Source: Achatina immaculata
Taxonomy: Eukaryota > Mollusca > Gastropoda > Stylommatophora > Achatinidae
Direction: 5' to 3'
Assembly: GCA_009760885.1 (NCBI GenBank)
Contig: CM019714.1
Coordinates: 443,561-507,560 of the forward strand
DNA length: 64,000 bases
Shown: positions 45,575 through 56,389 of the stretch, piece after piece
Layout: each line of letters starts with the position of its first letter
Numbering within the stretch: the first letter of the stretch is position 1
Notes under the pieces: model-generated
Databases searched by the model: none
Told to the model about the DNA's origin: nothing
Seen by the model: the letters and a program-made list of their open reading frames with translations, nothing else
Translations under genes and position numbers: made by a program

Positions 45575-46060
45575 CAGAATACGGTAAAGTGATAGAGAAC
45601 GGTGATATATCACGGTAAAGTGACAGAACACAGTAAAATGATAAATCACAGCAAAGTGTAAGAGCACAGTAAAGTGTTAAAGCTCTGGAGTTGGGGAAGG
45701 AAAGGCTGCCAGGCGTGATACTGACCATATCACCCTCTAGTGTGCTGACAGGTCAAGGAGAATATGGGCACTAACACCATATCCCTATGTGCCTCTAAGG
45801 CATGAGAGGATTACCTTTATCCTTTTTACAGTAACGAGATATATGGCAGTAAAATAATAAAGCACTATGAAGTGACAGATCACAGTAAAGTGACAGAGCA
45901 CGGTGTAGTGATAGATCATGGTAAAATGATAGATCACGGTAAAAGGATAGATCACAATAAAGTGATAGATTACAGTAAAGTCACAGAGCATAATAAAGTC
46001 ATAGATCACAGTAAAGTCACAGAACATAGTTATTTGATAGAACACAGTAATGTCACAGAT
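45575..46060. repeat. 18-bp minisatellite, parts 2 and 3
   Basis: Units like 'gtgacagatcacagtaaa' at 45575-45665 and 45855-46060, split by a SINE fragment. The unit length is a multiple of three, giving His/Ser/Val-rich artefact ORFs. Confidence 0.8.
45670..45835 (+). mobile_element. SINE 3' fragment in the 18-bp array
   Basis: 'gccaggcgtgatactgacca', 'ctgacaggtcaaggagaata' and 'taacaccatatccctatgtg' match the SINE bodies at 28150-28240 and 50940-51010. No tRNA-like head. Confidence 0.6.
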
Positions 46061-46476
46061 CACAGAGTTGTATGGTTAGCCTCTAAGCACTACAAATTTT
46101 AGAGCAATAAAAATATGTAAAAAATAAGTATGAAAATGATCGTGACTCGAACCATGGACCACCTCTCCGATAAAGCAACCGTCTGATTGAGAGAAGACAA
46201 AGCACTATCCACTCGAGTATCTCGTCATAAGAAACGTTTCTTCGGGAAACTATTGCTTGCTAAGTTTCAGAATAAAGCTACGCATTATCAGTTTGGAAGC
46301 TGCCCATCTTATAAGACGAACAAAAAAAGACTTTGTAATAAAATAATCACTCCCGTTTACATAGCTGAAATATAATTATTTTATCATTATACATTTGTGC
46401 TCGTTCCTTAATCTCTCCTGTTGTGGACGTGTCTTCTGAGTACACAGTTAATCTTCTCCATTTTTGTACTTTCACC

Positions 46477-46890
46477 TACAAGGTGTCCCGAAAATGTATA
46501 GGCACTTTTACAGAATTGAACTTGTTGTAGGAATCACTTACAGCCATGCACTTGAGAGAAGTCTGAACATGAGTTCTGTTCCCAAGTAGATGGATCACCT
46601 CCCCACCACCTTCCTGATGTGAAGGTTTATCTTGATGATAATCTGCACAACAGATATATTGAGCTAAGATATTTGTCTGAATACCCCCTATGTTCACCAG
46701 ATCTGACTCCACTGGACTTTAGAGGACACATCAAAGATAAAGGTGTGGCACAAGACCGGCAACGATTAGTAAATTGAATGCAGCCGTTGAAAGAGAATGT
46801 CTCCAAATACGATGTGAAATTATTCCTGATGTTTTCAGTTCCACTGCTCCACGTTATCAGCAGCTTCTGGCCCTAAACGAGCACCAGTTG
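46477..46890 (+). mobile_element. Mariner/Tc1-like transposon remnant
   Basis: It starts at a TA with 'aaggtgtcccgaaaatg', typical of a mariner terminal repeat. The translation shows VDGSPPHHLPDVKVYLDDN, then SPDLTPLDFRGHIKDK: the second catalytic Asp (DG-PPH) and third Asp (SPDLTPLDF) blocks of the IS630-Tc1-mariner superfamily. In-frame stops and a missing N-terminus show it is dead. No 3' terminal repeat was found. Intron 4. Confidence 0.7.
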
Positions 46891-47192
46891 CGATAATTAA
46901 AAAGATCCTAAATGTATCTCCTATAATTGGATTACAACATTTAGATGCATCTTAATATGCATCATACACGTATTTATAATCATTAAAAGTTTGTGTACAT
47001 TTTTTTGGAGCACTCTTCGAGTATTCAATCGTTACTGATTCTTTGAACAGTGTATACTTTTCTTCCAGCTCCTCAGTTATAACGTGTTTTTTGTTTGTTT
47101 GTTTGTTTGTTTGTTTCTGTGTTTGTTTTACTAGCGGCGTATATTTGAACATTTGAGCAGTGACCTTAACATCTTCCATGATTCACTTCCAG

Positions 47193-47325
47193 TAAAGAAA
47201 TTCTGAGCGACACTGGGAGTCTGGCAGACATTGGCGACGTGAAATGGGAGATTTTACTTGCTAACTTCGTGGGTCATTTGATTATCTTTCTTGTGCTTTT
47301 GAAAGGAGTAGAAAGTTTGGGAAAG
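47193..47325 (+). CDS. SLC6 exon E: end of loop 2 and TM4
   Basis: Phase 2 in, phase 0 out. It encodes T-KEILSDTGSLADIGDVKW, then EILLANFVGHLIIFLVLLKG and VESLGK. TM4 ends with the family's KG.(K/E)S.GK motif before intracellular loop 2. Acceptor acttccag, donor GAAAG|gtaagc. Confidence 0.95.
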
Positions 47326-47363
47326 GTAAGCTGCTGGAATCGAATGAGGAAAATTAGATCCTA

Positions 47364-47587
47364 CAGAGTGTCTCAAAAGTCTCCATAGAGTGGAACACTT
47401 AACACTTTTTAAAAATTGTAACTTCAGTTACAAAACATTTTCTACATGGTTTTGAATATTTCTTTCTAAATTGATGCATCTACAGCACGCAAGGCGCTCT
47501 TAGTGTTAACATATTTTGGTGTTATGGACAAAACTGTACTTCAGATGCGCTCATTTTGTTATGCATGGAGATTTTTGAGACACCATG
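47364..47587. mobile_element. 224-bp MITE with TA target duplication
   Basis: Terminal inverted repeats of 23 bp (cagagtgtctcaaaagtctccat and its mirror ending at 47587) agree at 20 of 23 positions. TA dinucleotides flank it (47362-47363 and 47588-47589), as for mariner-type elements. There is no coding capacity. It sits 38 bp inside intron 5. Confidence 0.8.
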
Positions 47588-47589
47588 TA

Positions 47590-49004
47590 GATTAGAACGT
47601 GTCCTCCTTTATACTACAGGTTTTGAATGTTTCGTTTCTTACTAGTAATGTGAAGTATGGTAAGACTTTCATTTCTTTCACGGTCAGTCACGAGTAATGT
47701 TTCACATGAGGTGATTGTTCACAGAGTCAAATAATATTCTTTTGTTAGATGTAAATGATCTGCAAAGAATAGATTGACCTTCTTGACACAAGTCTACGGT
47801 CTTACACTGGTGTGTTTTCTGGTCCATGGGATGTGGTCTGGAAGTAATAAGGTGCAGATATAATGGTTAGTAATGCTTAATTAATAGCTCATTTGCTTTG
47901 GTTGAAGACTGCGTGGCTGATGTCGCTGCTTTACGATAATAATATAGGACGACGATAATGTTATATCAAGGACATGCAAGAGTCTGATGTAGCAGGGCTG
48001 GGGACAGCCAGGTCGGGCCAAGGGATCAGTGACTATCGGGTCCCCAACCAAGAAGTTATCTCTTGTATACATAAACAGGCTCGCTGCGCCCGGTTAATAT
48101 CTCATGACCCAGGGTGACAACCCTTACACCCCCACCCCCACCCCTCTCGTCGGGCCTGAGATGTGTCACAAGGATCAGGAAGGACATCCTCCTTTACAGG
48201 GCGCAGAATACAGTTTTGTAATCAGCTTCTGACTGAGACAATTAGCAGAGCTACTCTTGGATGGCTGCCGAAACCGAACCACTGATGAACGCTTTGTATG
48301 AAGTCATGATGCTGGTTCCTTTTACCTAAAACTAATCACCAGAAAATAATCGCTCTGAAACAGCTGGGAACACAGTAATGTGAAGCCCTCGTCTCTTTCA
48401 AACGTAGTTATTTACGGACTGCACTATTCGCATCTGATAATCGTTTTGGTAAAAGGCGATTGGTAGATGATAAATCAAATATATGTTCTAGTTACACATA
48501 TTACAATGACCATAGGCAGATCTTATTTACTCAATACTTCACGGTCTGAGTAATCGTTCAGAGGTTCTATGTAGTGCCTCATTATGTGAGAAAAGACAAA
48601 CATCTACAAATTCATAAAGAAAAATCTATTGATATTCTTGGTATTCTGACCATTTTCGCAAGCCCATATTTGGCAGAACACACTAAAAAATGACGCGCAA
48701 TTAAAAATAAACCATTTGTTGAAAGTATCCGCATCTGTAAAAGTATACGCAGTTTTTGTTTGTTTTTGTTTTGTTAAGCGGGTTGAAAATAGCCTTGTTA
48801 ATTCCTTCGTTATCCAGAAAGTGGCTTCACTGTAGTGACAGCTGTCAATATGTGATTGTCATTCCCGCCTCCTTTTGTCCACATTTCCCGGCTGCTACCT
48901 CGATAGCGGTGTCTCTGTCAGCACGGACACTCCAAGTGCAAGCGCCATTTTCCGTGGCAGAAATTCTAAAGCAACAAATGATCACTACATATGGAAATAT
49001 TCCT
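47590..49004. other. Intron 5, nothing recognised
   Basis: A GC-richer block at 47985-48230 with C-runs (48130-48145) could be an unassigned element. No exon seen. Confidence 0.4.
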
Positions 49005-49950
49005 GCTTGAAGCAGTGCAATCAAACAAAAATGACTCACAAACACAGGAAATTATATCACAACTAAACAAACTCAAAAACTCAACTTTATTCCTAAAATG
49101 GCTTCTTTCACACTGCCGAATAAATGGAACTGAAAAAAATGCCTTCTCTAAAATAATGATAAAAAAATATCAAGAAGCAAAAACCATCATCAATAAAAAA
49201 CTAAACATCAGCTGGGGAAACAAATGACAACAGAATAAAAATATAATAAAAATAAGAATTCATTCATGATCTACAGAGATACCAGCAAAACTACAATCTT
49301 TCGACTAAGAACGCAACAACGCAGGCTTCTAAGCCACCTCTATCGCTACAAAAAAAAAAAAATCACACACAAACGAGTGTCCCTGTGACTTTGGTATCCA
49401 GACACCAGAACACATCCTGCAAAACCTGTCCAAAGTAATCAAACCTCCGAGCAGAGACCTGGCTCGAGGGAAAGGAGATTAAAGAAAAAACTACGGGCGT
49501 CACACTCAACAAACCTCCGAGCAGAGACCTGGCTCGAGGGAAAGGAGATTAAAGAAAAAAACTACGGGCGTCACACTCAACAAACCTCCGAGCAGAGACC
49601 TGGCTCGAGGGAAAGGAGATTAAAGAAAAAAACTACGGGCGTCATACTCAACAAGCCTCCGAGCAGAGATCTGGCTCGAGGGAAAGGAGATTAAAGAAAA
49701 AACTACGGGCGTCACACTCAACAAGTCTCCGAGCAGAGACCTGGCTCGAGGGAAAGGAGATTAAAGAAACAACTACGGGCGTCACACTCAACAAGTCTCC
49801 GAGCACAGATCTAGCTCGAGGGAAAGGAGATTAAAGAAAAAACTACGGGCGTCACACTCAAGCCTAGAGAAGACAGTGGACTAAGGCACGGAGACAAGGC
49901 TGCAGATTTAGCATGAACATCCTTCCTCGAACGCTGAAGAAAGAAAAATA
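49005..49950 (+). mobile_element. LINE RNase H/C-terminal fragment with internal expansion
   Basis: Begins LLEAVQSNKNDSQTQEII, then FLKWLLSHCRINGTEKNAFS, a diverged RNase H 'W-PSHC-I-GNE' block. CPCDFGIQTPEHILQ follows, the usual Cys-containing C-terminus, then LRAETWLEGKEIKEKLRASH. The last segment is multiplied as a 70-bp array. Intron 5. Confidence 0.65.
49440..49862. repeat. 70-bp minisatellite, 6 copies, from LINE coding DNA
   Basis: The unit is about 'cctccgagcagagacctggc', 'tcgagggaaaggagattaaa', 'gaaaaaactacgggcgtcac' and 'actcaacaaa'. Each unit equals the LINE codons LRAETWLEGKEIKEKLRASH. Small differences such as 'aacctcc', 'aagcctcc' and 'aagtctcc' mark copies. Confidence 0.9.
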
Positions 49951-50102
49951 ATGTAACTTTCCTTACTTTCACCACATCCATGTCACCTGTACAACTTAAT
50001 GTATTTACTTTTATCTTTTTTAGCTACACGTCTAAAATCAAAGTTTTCCGACCTTTGACCTATTAAAAAATCACAAACTTTTGGTTTCTGACTCTGTTAC
50101 AG

Positions 50103-50237
50103 GCGGCCTACTTCACTGCTCTCTTCCCCTATGTGTTGCTGACCATTCTGCTGGTGAGATGTGCCTTGCTGGACGGGGCTTATGACGGGGTTTTGTTCTA
50201 CCTGACCCCACAATGGGAACGTCTATCTCATGCTGAG
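50103..50237 (+). CDS. SLC6 exon F: TM5 and loop 3
   Basis: 45 codons, phase 0 in and out. [20 protein letters not shown] is TM5 with the family's [28 protein letters not shown] follows, extracellular loop 3 (GA..G..FYL.P.W). Acceptor ctgttacag, donor GCTGAG|gtaata, which is weaker than the other donors. The last 48 exon bases plus the donor form the first unit of a 56-bp array. Confidence 0.95.
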
Positions 50238-50638
50238 GTAATAAAGTTTTGTTCTACCTGATCCCACATTGGGAACGTCTATCTGATGCTGAGGTAATAC
50301 AGTTTTGTTCTACTTGATCCCACATTGGGAACGTCTATCTGATGCTGAGGTAATACAGTTTTGTTCTACCTGATCCCACATTGGGAACGTCTATCTGATG
50401 CTGAGGTAATAAAGTTTTGTTCTACCTGACCCCACAATGGGAACGTCTATCCCATGCTGAGGTAATAAAGTTTTGTTCTACCTGATCCCACATTGGGAAC
50501 GTCTATCTGATGCTGAGGTAATACACTTTTGTTCTACTTGATCCCACATTGGGAACGTCTATCTGATGCTGAGGTAATACAGTTTTGTTCTACTTGATCC
50601 CACATTGGGAATGTCTATCTGATGCTGAAGTAATAGGT
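50190..50638. repeat. 56-bp minisatellite duplicating exon end and donor
   Basis: Eight units. Unit 1 is exonic up to 50237. Units 2-8 repeat 16 codons of the exon end plus gtaata. Unit 5 (from 50414) is closest to the exon unit ('accccacaatgg'), and units 1-4 and 5-8 form two similar four-unit blocks. Reading past the first donor meets TGA at 50259-50261. Confidence 0.92.
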
Positions 50639-50771
50639 CTGTGTTAATATCAAAGTGCGAGAAGAAGAGAGACCGACGATAAAGAAAACATTCTTGAAAT
50701 TCTTTGCCATTTTAGTCATTTTCTTTGGGGGTGTGCTACAGTAAATTATCTTACGTCGCTGCAGTACAGCA

Positions 50772-51056
50772 TTGCAGCCTGGTTGGCTGAGTGGTTAGCC
50801 GATCGGTCTACTAACCCTTTCGGTATCAGGTTCAAGTCCCAGCATTGGGGGTTTTATCTGGTACAAGGACACCAATAAAGGCCATCAGCGACCACCATCC
50901 TTTCAAAATTGGTACCAGAGAAGTCTAGGAAGGTAAATGTGTCCAGGCGTGATACTGACCACATCAGGAAATTGGGGCCTAACACCGTATTCCCAATATG
51001 CCTTAATGACACGGAAACGGGAATTTTGGATTTGCTTTTATGTGTTGTCGTTTTTA
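50772..51056 (+). mobile_element. Full-length tRNA-derived SINE
   Basis: The head has an A box (tggctgagtggtta, 50784-50797) and a perfect B box (ggttcaagtcc, 50829-50839), so internal Pol III promoter sequences are present. A 9-bp direct repeat, agtacagca, flanks it at 50763-50771 and 51057-51065. The body shares sequence with the fragments at 22830, 28000 and 45670. It sits in intron 6. Confidence 0.85.
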
Positions 51057-51469
51057 AGTACAGCACGGGATATTTGTCTGTTATTGTTCATTATTGTTTA
51101 TCTCACCATAACTCCCAGTAGGATGTTATTTCGCGTTTGATGTGGTGAAGAAGTTTAATCATAACGATCGTGTCAGGCTGGAAATGAGTTACGGCAGTTA
51201 ATCTTGCTCCGGGTGAAGCTAAAGGGCAAACAAAAATGTCCAATGCTTATTTAATAGATTCCACCGAACTGGGGCAATAGTAGTTCCTGCCTCGTTTGTC
51301 AGGCTGAAAATGTTGATGAGGATCACCAACTGTCAGTTCTGATGGCAGTAGTCGGCTGTGGATGGCTGACCACTACTTCATTCTGCATGTTCAACTCCGC
51401 GTATCTGTATAAGGTATTCGTCTGCGACGTGTAAGATGAACACTATATTTCCTACTTGCAGAGGTTTGT
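51057..51469. other. Intron 6, nothing recognised
   Basis: No element or exon supported. Confidence 0.4.
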
Positions 51470-51800
51470 AGAACTTACTGTTTTTAAAGGTAGAGAAAGT
51501 ACTATAGTTTGTGGAACCTATTGTTTGCGAAGGTAGAGAAAGTACGATTGGTTTATGGAACTTAGTGTCTGTAAAGGTAGAGAAAGTACTATAGTTTGTG
51601 GAACCTATTGTTTGCGAAGGTAGAGAAAGTATTATTGGTTTATGGAACTTAGTGTCTGTAAAGGTAGAGAAAGTATTATAGTTTATGGAACTTAGTGTCT
51701 GTAAAGGTAGAGAAAGTATTATAGTTTATGGAACTTAGTGTCTCTAGAGAAAGTATTATAGTTTGTGGAACTCAGTGTCTCTATCATGTTGGAGTAAAGT
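51470..51800. repeat. About 43-bp minisatellite, about 7 copies
   Basis: The unit is about 'ggtagagaaagtactatagt' plus 'ttgtggaacctattgtttgc' plus 'gaa'. Variant order 'acctattgtttgcgaa' versus 'acttagtgtctgtaaa' alternates in the first copies. Confidence 0.85.
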
Positions 51801-52239
51801 ATGTACAAATTGTGGACCTTAGTATTCCAAAATGTTAGAGTATGAATATAAAGTAAGTAAAGACTGTAGAACTCAGTGTGTTTAAAGCGTTAGAGAAAAA
51901 TGGCAAAGTTTATGCGCAAGAAATCAGTAGACAAAGCGGTATATACCTGAGTGACTTAAGAGAATGGTCATGTCTGAAATCACGGACGCAGGTTCGTGGA
52001 GACAGACCAACTATCGATAAGAGGACACACCACTATCAACTCAGCCGCCATCAGTCTTTATCTTGAAAGACTCAGCATACTAACAGAGAAGTGTACAATT
52101 CAAGCACAGTTTTTAAAATAAGAGCAACACTTGACCTCCCCCTTCCTTATATCCCCCTATACATCTAGTAAAAATCAAAATGGCGTCGTTCTTATTAATA
52201 CATTTGTTTACTGTGTACATGACTTTATAAACATTATCT

Positions 52240-52760
52240 CTCGTGCATCAATATCGTTTCATAGAACTCTATATATAAACATCACTTCTTGTACCTCAGT
52301 ATCGTTTCATAGAACTTTATATATAAACAATTTTGTACCTCAGCATCATGTCATAGAACTTTATATATACACATTTCATCTTGTACATCAGCATCGTTTC
52401 ATAGAACTTTATATATAAAGATTACATCTTGTACCTCAGCATCGTGTCATAGAACTTTATATATAAACATTACATCTTGTACCTCAACATCGTGTCATAG
52501 AACTTTATATATAAACATTACATCGTGTACCTCAGCATCGTGTCATAGAACTTTATATATAAACATTACATCTTGTACCTCAACATCGTGTCATAGAACT
52601 TTATATATAAACATTACATCTTGTACCTCAACATCGTGTCATAGACTTTATATATAAACATTACATCTTGTACCTCAACATCGTGTCATAGAACTTTATA
52701 TATAAACATTACATCTTGTACCTCAACATCGTGTCATAGAATTGTATAAACACCACATCT
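52240..52760. repeat. 48-bp minisatellite, left part
   Basis: The unit is about 'catcgtgtcatagaacttta' plus 'tatataaacattacatcttg' plus 'tacctcaa', about 11 copies. The array continues in decayed form at 53080-53245 beyond an R1 insertion. Confidence 0.9.
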
Positions 52761-53079
52761 GGGGGGTGAAGACGCCCGATATGGTAATCAGCGACCCATA
52801 GCTGACCAAGACCCTGTCCCACCTCTCCGTGGTACCCCCAGTAACAGGCCTAGCCTGGCTAACGGGGCAGAGAGCGCCATAGTCTCCGTAGTGGTGGAGT
52901 CTGCTAAAGAAGCATTGCACACCCTCTGCTTTTTAGCTGTACTCCGGGACTGAAAATGAAGCCGCTATAACCTGCTCCTTCGCCGATACGATGCTGTGCC
53001 TCAACATCTCTACAGCATCGGCTGCAAAGAACAACAGCTCGCAGATACAGGGAGTTCGTACAAGTACAAGTACAAGTAC
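52761..53079 (+). mobile_element. R1 repeat inserted in minisatellite, most complete copy
   Basis: 319 bp flanked by aaacaccacatct (52748-52760) and aaacatcacattt (53080-53092), a diverged target duplication made of array sequence. The tail is a CAAGTA repeat, whereas other copies have GAA tails. It defines the R1 5' start at a G run. Confidence 0.7.
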
Positions 53080-53245
53080 AAACATCACATTTTTCACCTA
53101 AATATTGATTCATAGAGCTTTATATACGTCACTTCGTGTACCTCAATATCACGCCATAGAGCTTTGTAAACTCACATCTTGTACTTCAATACCACTTCAT
53201 AGAGCTTTGTAGACATCATATCTTGTACTTTCACATCAATTCATA
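53080..53245. repeat. 48-bp minisatellite, right part (decayed)
   Basis: Units such as 'catagagctttgtaaactca' plus 'catcttgtacttcaatacca'. More diverged than the left part. Confidence 0.75.
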
Positions 53246-53373
53246 CAAGCTACATTAATTGTTTAATACGCCTGTCAGTCACCTTAAGCTTAGTTGGCTC
53301 ATCAGATCTTTCTGTTGACATTGTTTCATTTCCTTCAGTTCTTGTAAACTCACTTAAAAAAAAATTCCGGCAG

Positions 53374-53477
53374 GTGTGGAGCGATGCAGCAGTCCAGATT
53401 TTCTTCTCTCTCAGCGCATGTTTGGGTGGGCTTATAGCCATGTCTAGCTACAACAACTTTAACAACAATATCATCAG
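53374..53477 (+). CDS. SLC6 exon G: TM6
   Basis: Phase 0 in, phase 2 out. [20 protein letters not shown], then [15 protein letters not shown]. It includes W.DA..QIFFS with the chloride-site Gln and the Na1/Cl Ser, the unwound GG region and SSYN.F.NN. The acceptor is ccggcag, after an A-rich rather than pyrimidine-rich tract. Donor ATCAG|gtacac. Confidence 0.95.
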
Positions 53478-54180
53478 GTACACATTTCAGCTGTTTATCT
53501 TTGGATACCAGTGATCCAATTAAGTGTAAATCCTGTACGCATTTCATTTGCACATATCATAGGAAACAATGTTAAGCACATGTATCAGCTACACATTTCA
53601 GCTGTGGATAGCACAGTAAAGGGGGTCACCAATAGTTTGTCCAGGGTGTGTCTTCGGCTGTCGACAGAACCCCCTATCTTGTCGATACTGTTTGGCTGCA
53701 GCACTTATTATTACTGTGATTTGCGCGGTAACAGTTCAACTATACAGATAGTGATTGTAGCCGCGTTGAATTGGGTCCCGTCAGTGAGATAATTTAGACA
53801 CATATTAACAGTTACTGACAAATGACACAAAAATGTTCCTGTTAGTTACTAGAACAGGATATCACGAGTCTTGGCGCCTGACCTTCAGTGTATAGAACAG
53901 ACACGAGCTACAGAAGCCACTGGTTGCCAGACATCACTGGATGATTTAATGGATGGAACGTGATGATTATGGGTGATGAACTTGCAAGATCCGTCACGTC
54001 GTAACTCAAAGTTGTAGGCAATGACGAGACAAGTACGAACATCCATGGCTCGGCAGGACAAGAGCCATCACAGCTCAAGAAAACATCAGGTAACGAGTAG
54101 GGCACTCAGAACTTCCATTCCTGGAGGGCACTTATCTCAACATAACGAGCACTTAGCACGTCTGTCCGGCTCAAAACCCG
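53478..54180. other. Intron 7, nothing recognised
   Basis: 'acacatttcagctgt' occurs twice (53480 and 53593), a short local duplication next to the donor. No exon supported. Confidence 0.4.
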
Positions 54181-54184
54181 CACA

Positions 54185-54730
54185 CTAACAGATCTCACGA
54201 AGCCCACACACTAACAGATCTCACGAAGCCCACACACTAACAGATCTCACGAAGCCCACACACTAACAGATCTCACGAAGCCCACACACTAACAGATCTC
54301 ACGAAGCCCACACATTAACAGATCTCACGAAGCCCACACACTAACAGATCTCACGAAGCCCACACATTAACAGATCTCACGAAGCCCACACATTAACAGA
54401 TCTCACGAAGCCCACACATTAACAGATCTCACGAAGCCCACACATTAACAGATCTCACGAAGCCCACACATTAACAGATCTCACGAAGCCCACACATTAA
54501 CAGATCTCACGAAGCCCACACACTAACAGATCTCACGAAGCCCACACACTAACAGATCTCACGAAGCCCACACATTAACAGATCTCACGAAGCCCACACA
54601 CTAACAGATCTCACGAAGCCCACACACTAACAGATCTCACGAAGCCCACACACTAACAGATCTCACGAAGCCCACACACTAACAGATCTCACGAAGCCCA
54701 CACACTAACAGATCTCACGAAGCCCACTAA
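54185..54730. repeat. 26-bp minisatellite, about 21 copies
   Basis: The unit is about 'cacacactaacagatctcac' plus 'gaagcc', with an AGATCT (BglII) site. The copies are nearly identical and vary mainly at 'acacta' versus 'acatta', with the T-type copies clustered in the middle. Confidence 0.95.
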
Positions 54731-55201
54731 GCCCATCCACGCCCTCCAGGCCGCAATATTTTCATGCGCGCCTGACCTGAACGAAGCAGTTATTTTTCTC
54801 TCTAAAGGTCTTTACTCAGAGAACACAAATCAGGGGCGTTACTTCGACACCACATGTGGGTTTGTTGACCATAAACTCCATATATACTGCTAGACCGTGA
54901 GGTACTGATTTCATGATACAATACAAAGAGGGACCTAGAACAGCATCCTGAGGAAAGGATACAACAGTAAAGCGGTTAGAATAAAGTATCATGGGGTTCA
55001 AGAACAATATCATGAGATGTATATTTCTGCTATTTACACGCCGATGCTATACAGCCTTAAAGAGATTTAAATCTCTTATTATATAGTGTTTCACGATTGT
55101 TTCCATTTTATTTTCTGTAGTACAATGTGTTGTGATATTCTATACCAGCTTCTCTGTTTCTCTTCTGATGACCTTAAGACTGTTGCTTCTGCCTTACACA
55201 G
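54731..55201. other. Intron 7, rest
   Basis: No further element seen. A T-rich stretch precedes the exon H acceptor. Confidence 0.4.
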
Positions 55202-55326
55202 AGACGCTTTCGTGGTGCCAATCGTGAACTGTCTGACCAGCTTCTACGCTGGCTTTGTCGTGTTCTCTACGCTGGGGAGTATGGCAAAGACCAAGAACGT
55301 CCCAATAGCAGACGTCACGAAGGGAG
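55202..55326 (+). CDS. SLC6 exon H: TM7
   Basis: Phase 2 in, phase 1 out. R-DAFVVPIVNCLTSFYAGF then VVFSTLGSMA. TM7 has N..TS..AGFV.FS.LG, with Asn and Ser of the Na+/Cl- sites. It then enters loop 4 (KNVPIADVTKG). Acceptor ttacacag, donor AGGGAG|gtaatt. Confidence 0.95.
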
Positions 55327-56389
55327 GTAATTGTACACAATGTGTTATATTCAATCCTTACTTCCCTTGGATCGTTTAACACACTGTATAGTTAACTCTT
55401 TTATAGTCATAGACCATAGACAGATATTTATAACTAAAAATAAACAAATAAATACAATAGAAAAAGCACGATAGTAGTATCAACATTATATGGTTCCTTA
55501 TGTTAGTGCTGCACATTTTAGACGGCTATTGAGGTGAACATCTGCAACAAGTTATTCTCACATTAAATAAAAACTTTGGTTGAAGTGATTATTATAAAGT
55601 TGTTTGGGTAATCTTTGGGTTTTTTGTTGGCTAGTATCACTAAAATTTGTTATGTCAAGGTGACTCTCATCTACGAATGATTTGTAAGAAAAAACGTTTT
55701 GGAAAACTTCCTCTGTGGGTTAAACAAATCCCACGTATATGAACACAGTCGCATCTAACAAATGTAAGCTTACCGCAGGTAACTACCCCGTCAGTACCTG
55801 GTTGTACCTGAAATCTTACCTGGAGTTTTTTTTTTAAATAAACGAGGGGAGAGGTAACAGGGGAAATGGGAATGGTCACACAAATAATCATGGCCATATG
55901 TACACACGTATATGCATATAAACACGTATACACACAGAAACTGATAGACACGTACACAAAACTTGTAAACAAACACACATGCACACATAATCACCTTCAC
56001 CAAATATACACACACAGACAACGCCCTGGCCGGCACCCCACACACACACTCACACAAACATACACATATATTGCAGAATAAGCCATAGCCAATGAGACTT
56101 AATAATGGCAAAGTAGGGATGCATGAGTACTCGCCCTTGAGCGGCCAGTTCTGGGCTCTCTTGAACCTTGAATCGTGAAAAAATGACATAGAATTCCCAG
56201 GGCTCAAGGTCAAGGTAACTGAGTACAGGAGAGGAAAAGTTTAGTATCCTACGAGAATTGTACGGGGACTTAGATTAAGGTTAAAGTTCATAGTGTAAAT
56301 TCGTGAGTTGGTTGTAGCGTGCAGAAGTAGAAAACCCGAGATGTAAAAGCTGACTAGAGGCTATAAAGCTTTGAAGACAGAGGATTCAT
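55327..56389. other. Intron 8, first part
   Basis: CA-rich degenerate microsatellite at about 55895-56075 (acacac with tata). Otherwise no feature seen. Confidence 0.5.

Noticed and set aside
46140..46380. Possible tRNA gene or small gene (62-residue ORF)
   Set aside because: 'gtgactcgaaccatggacca' recalls a tRNA 3' half in reverse, but no cloverleaf could be built and the ORF has no known motif.
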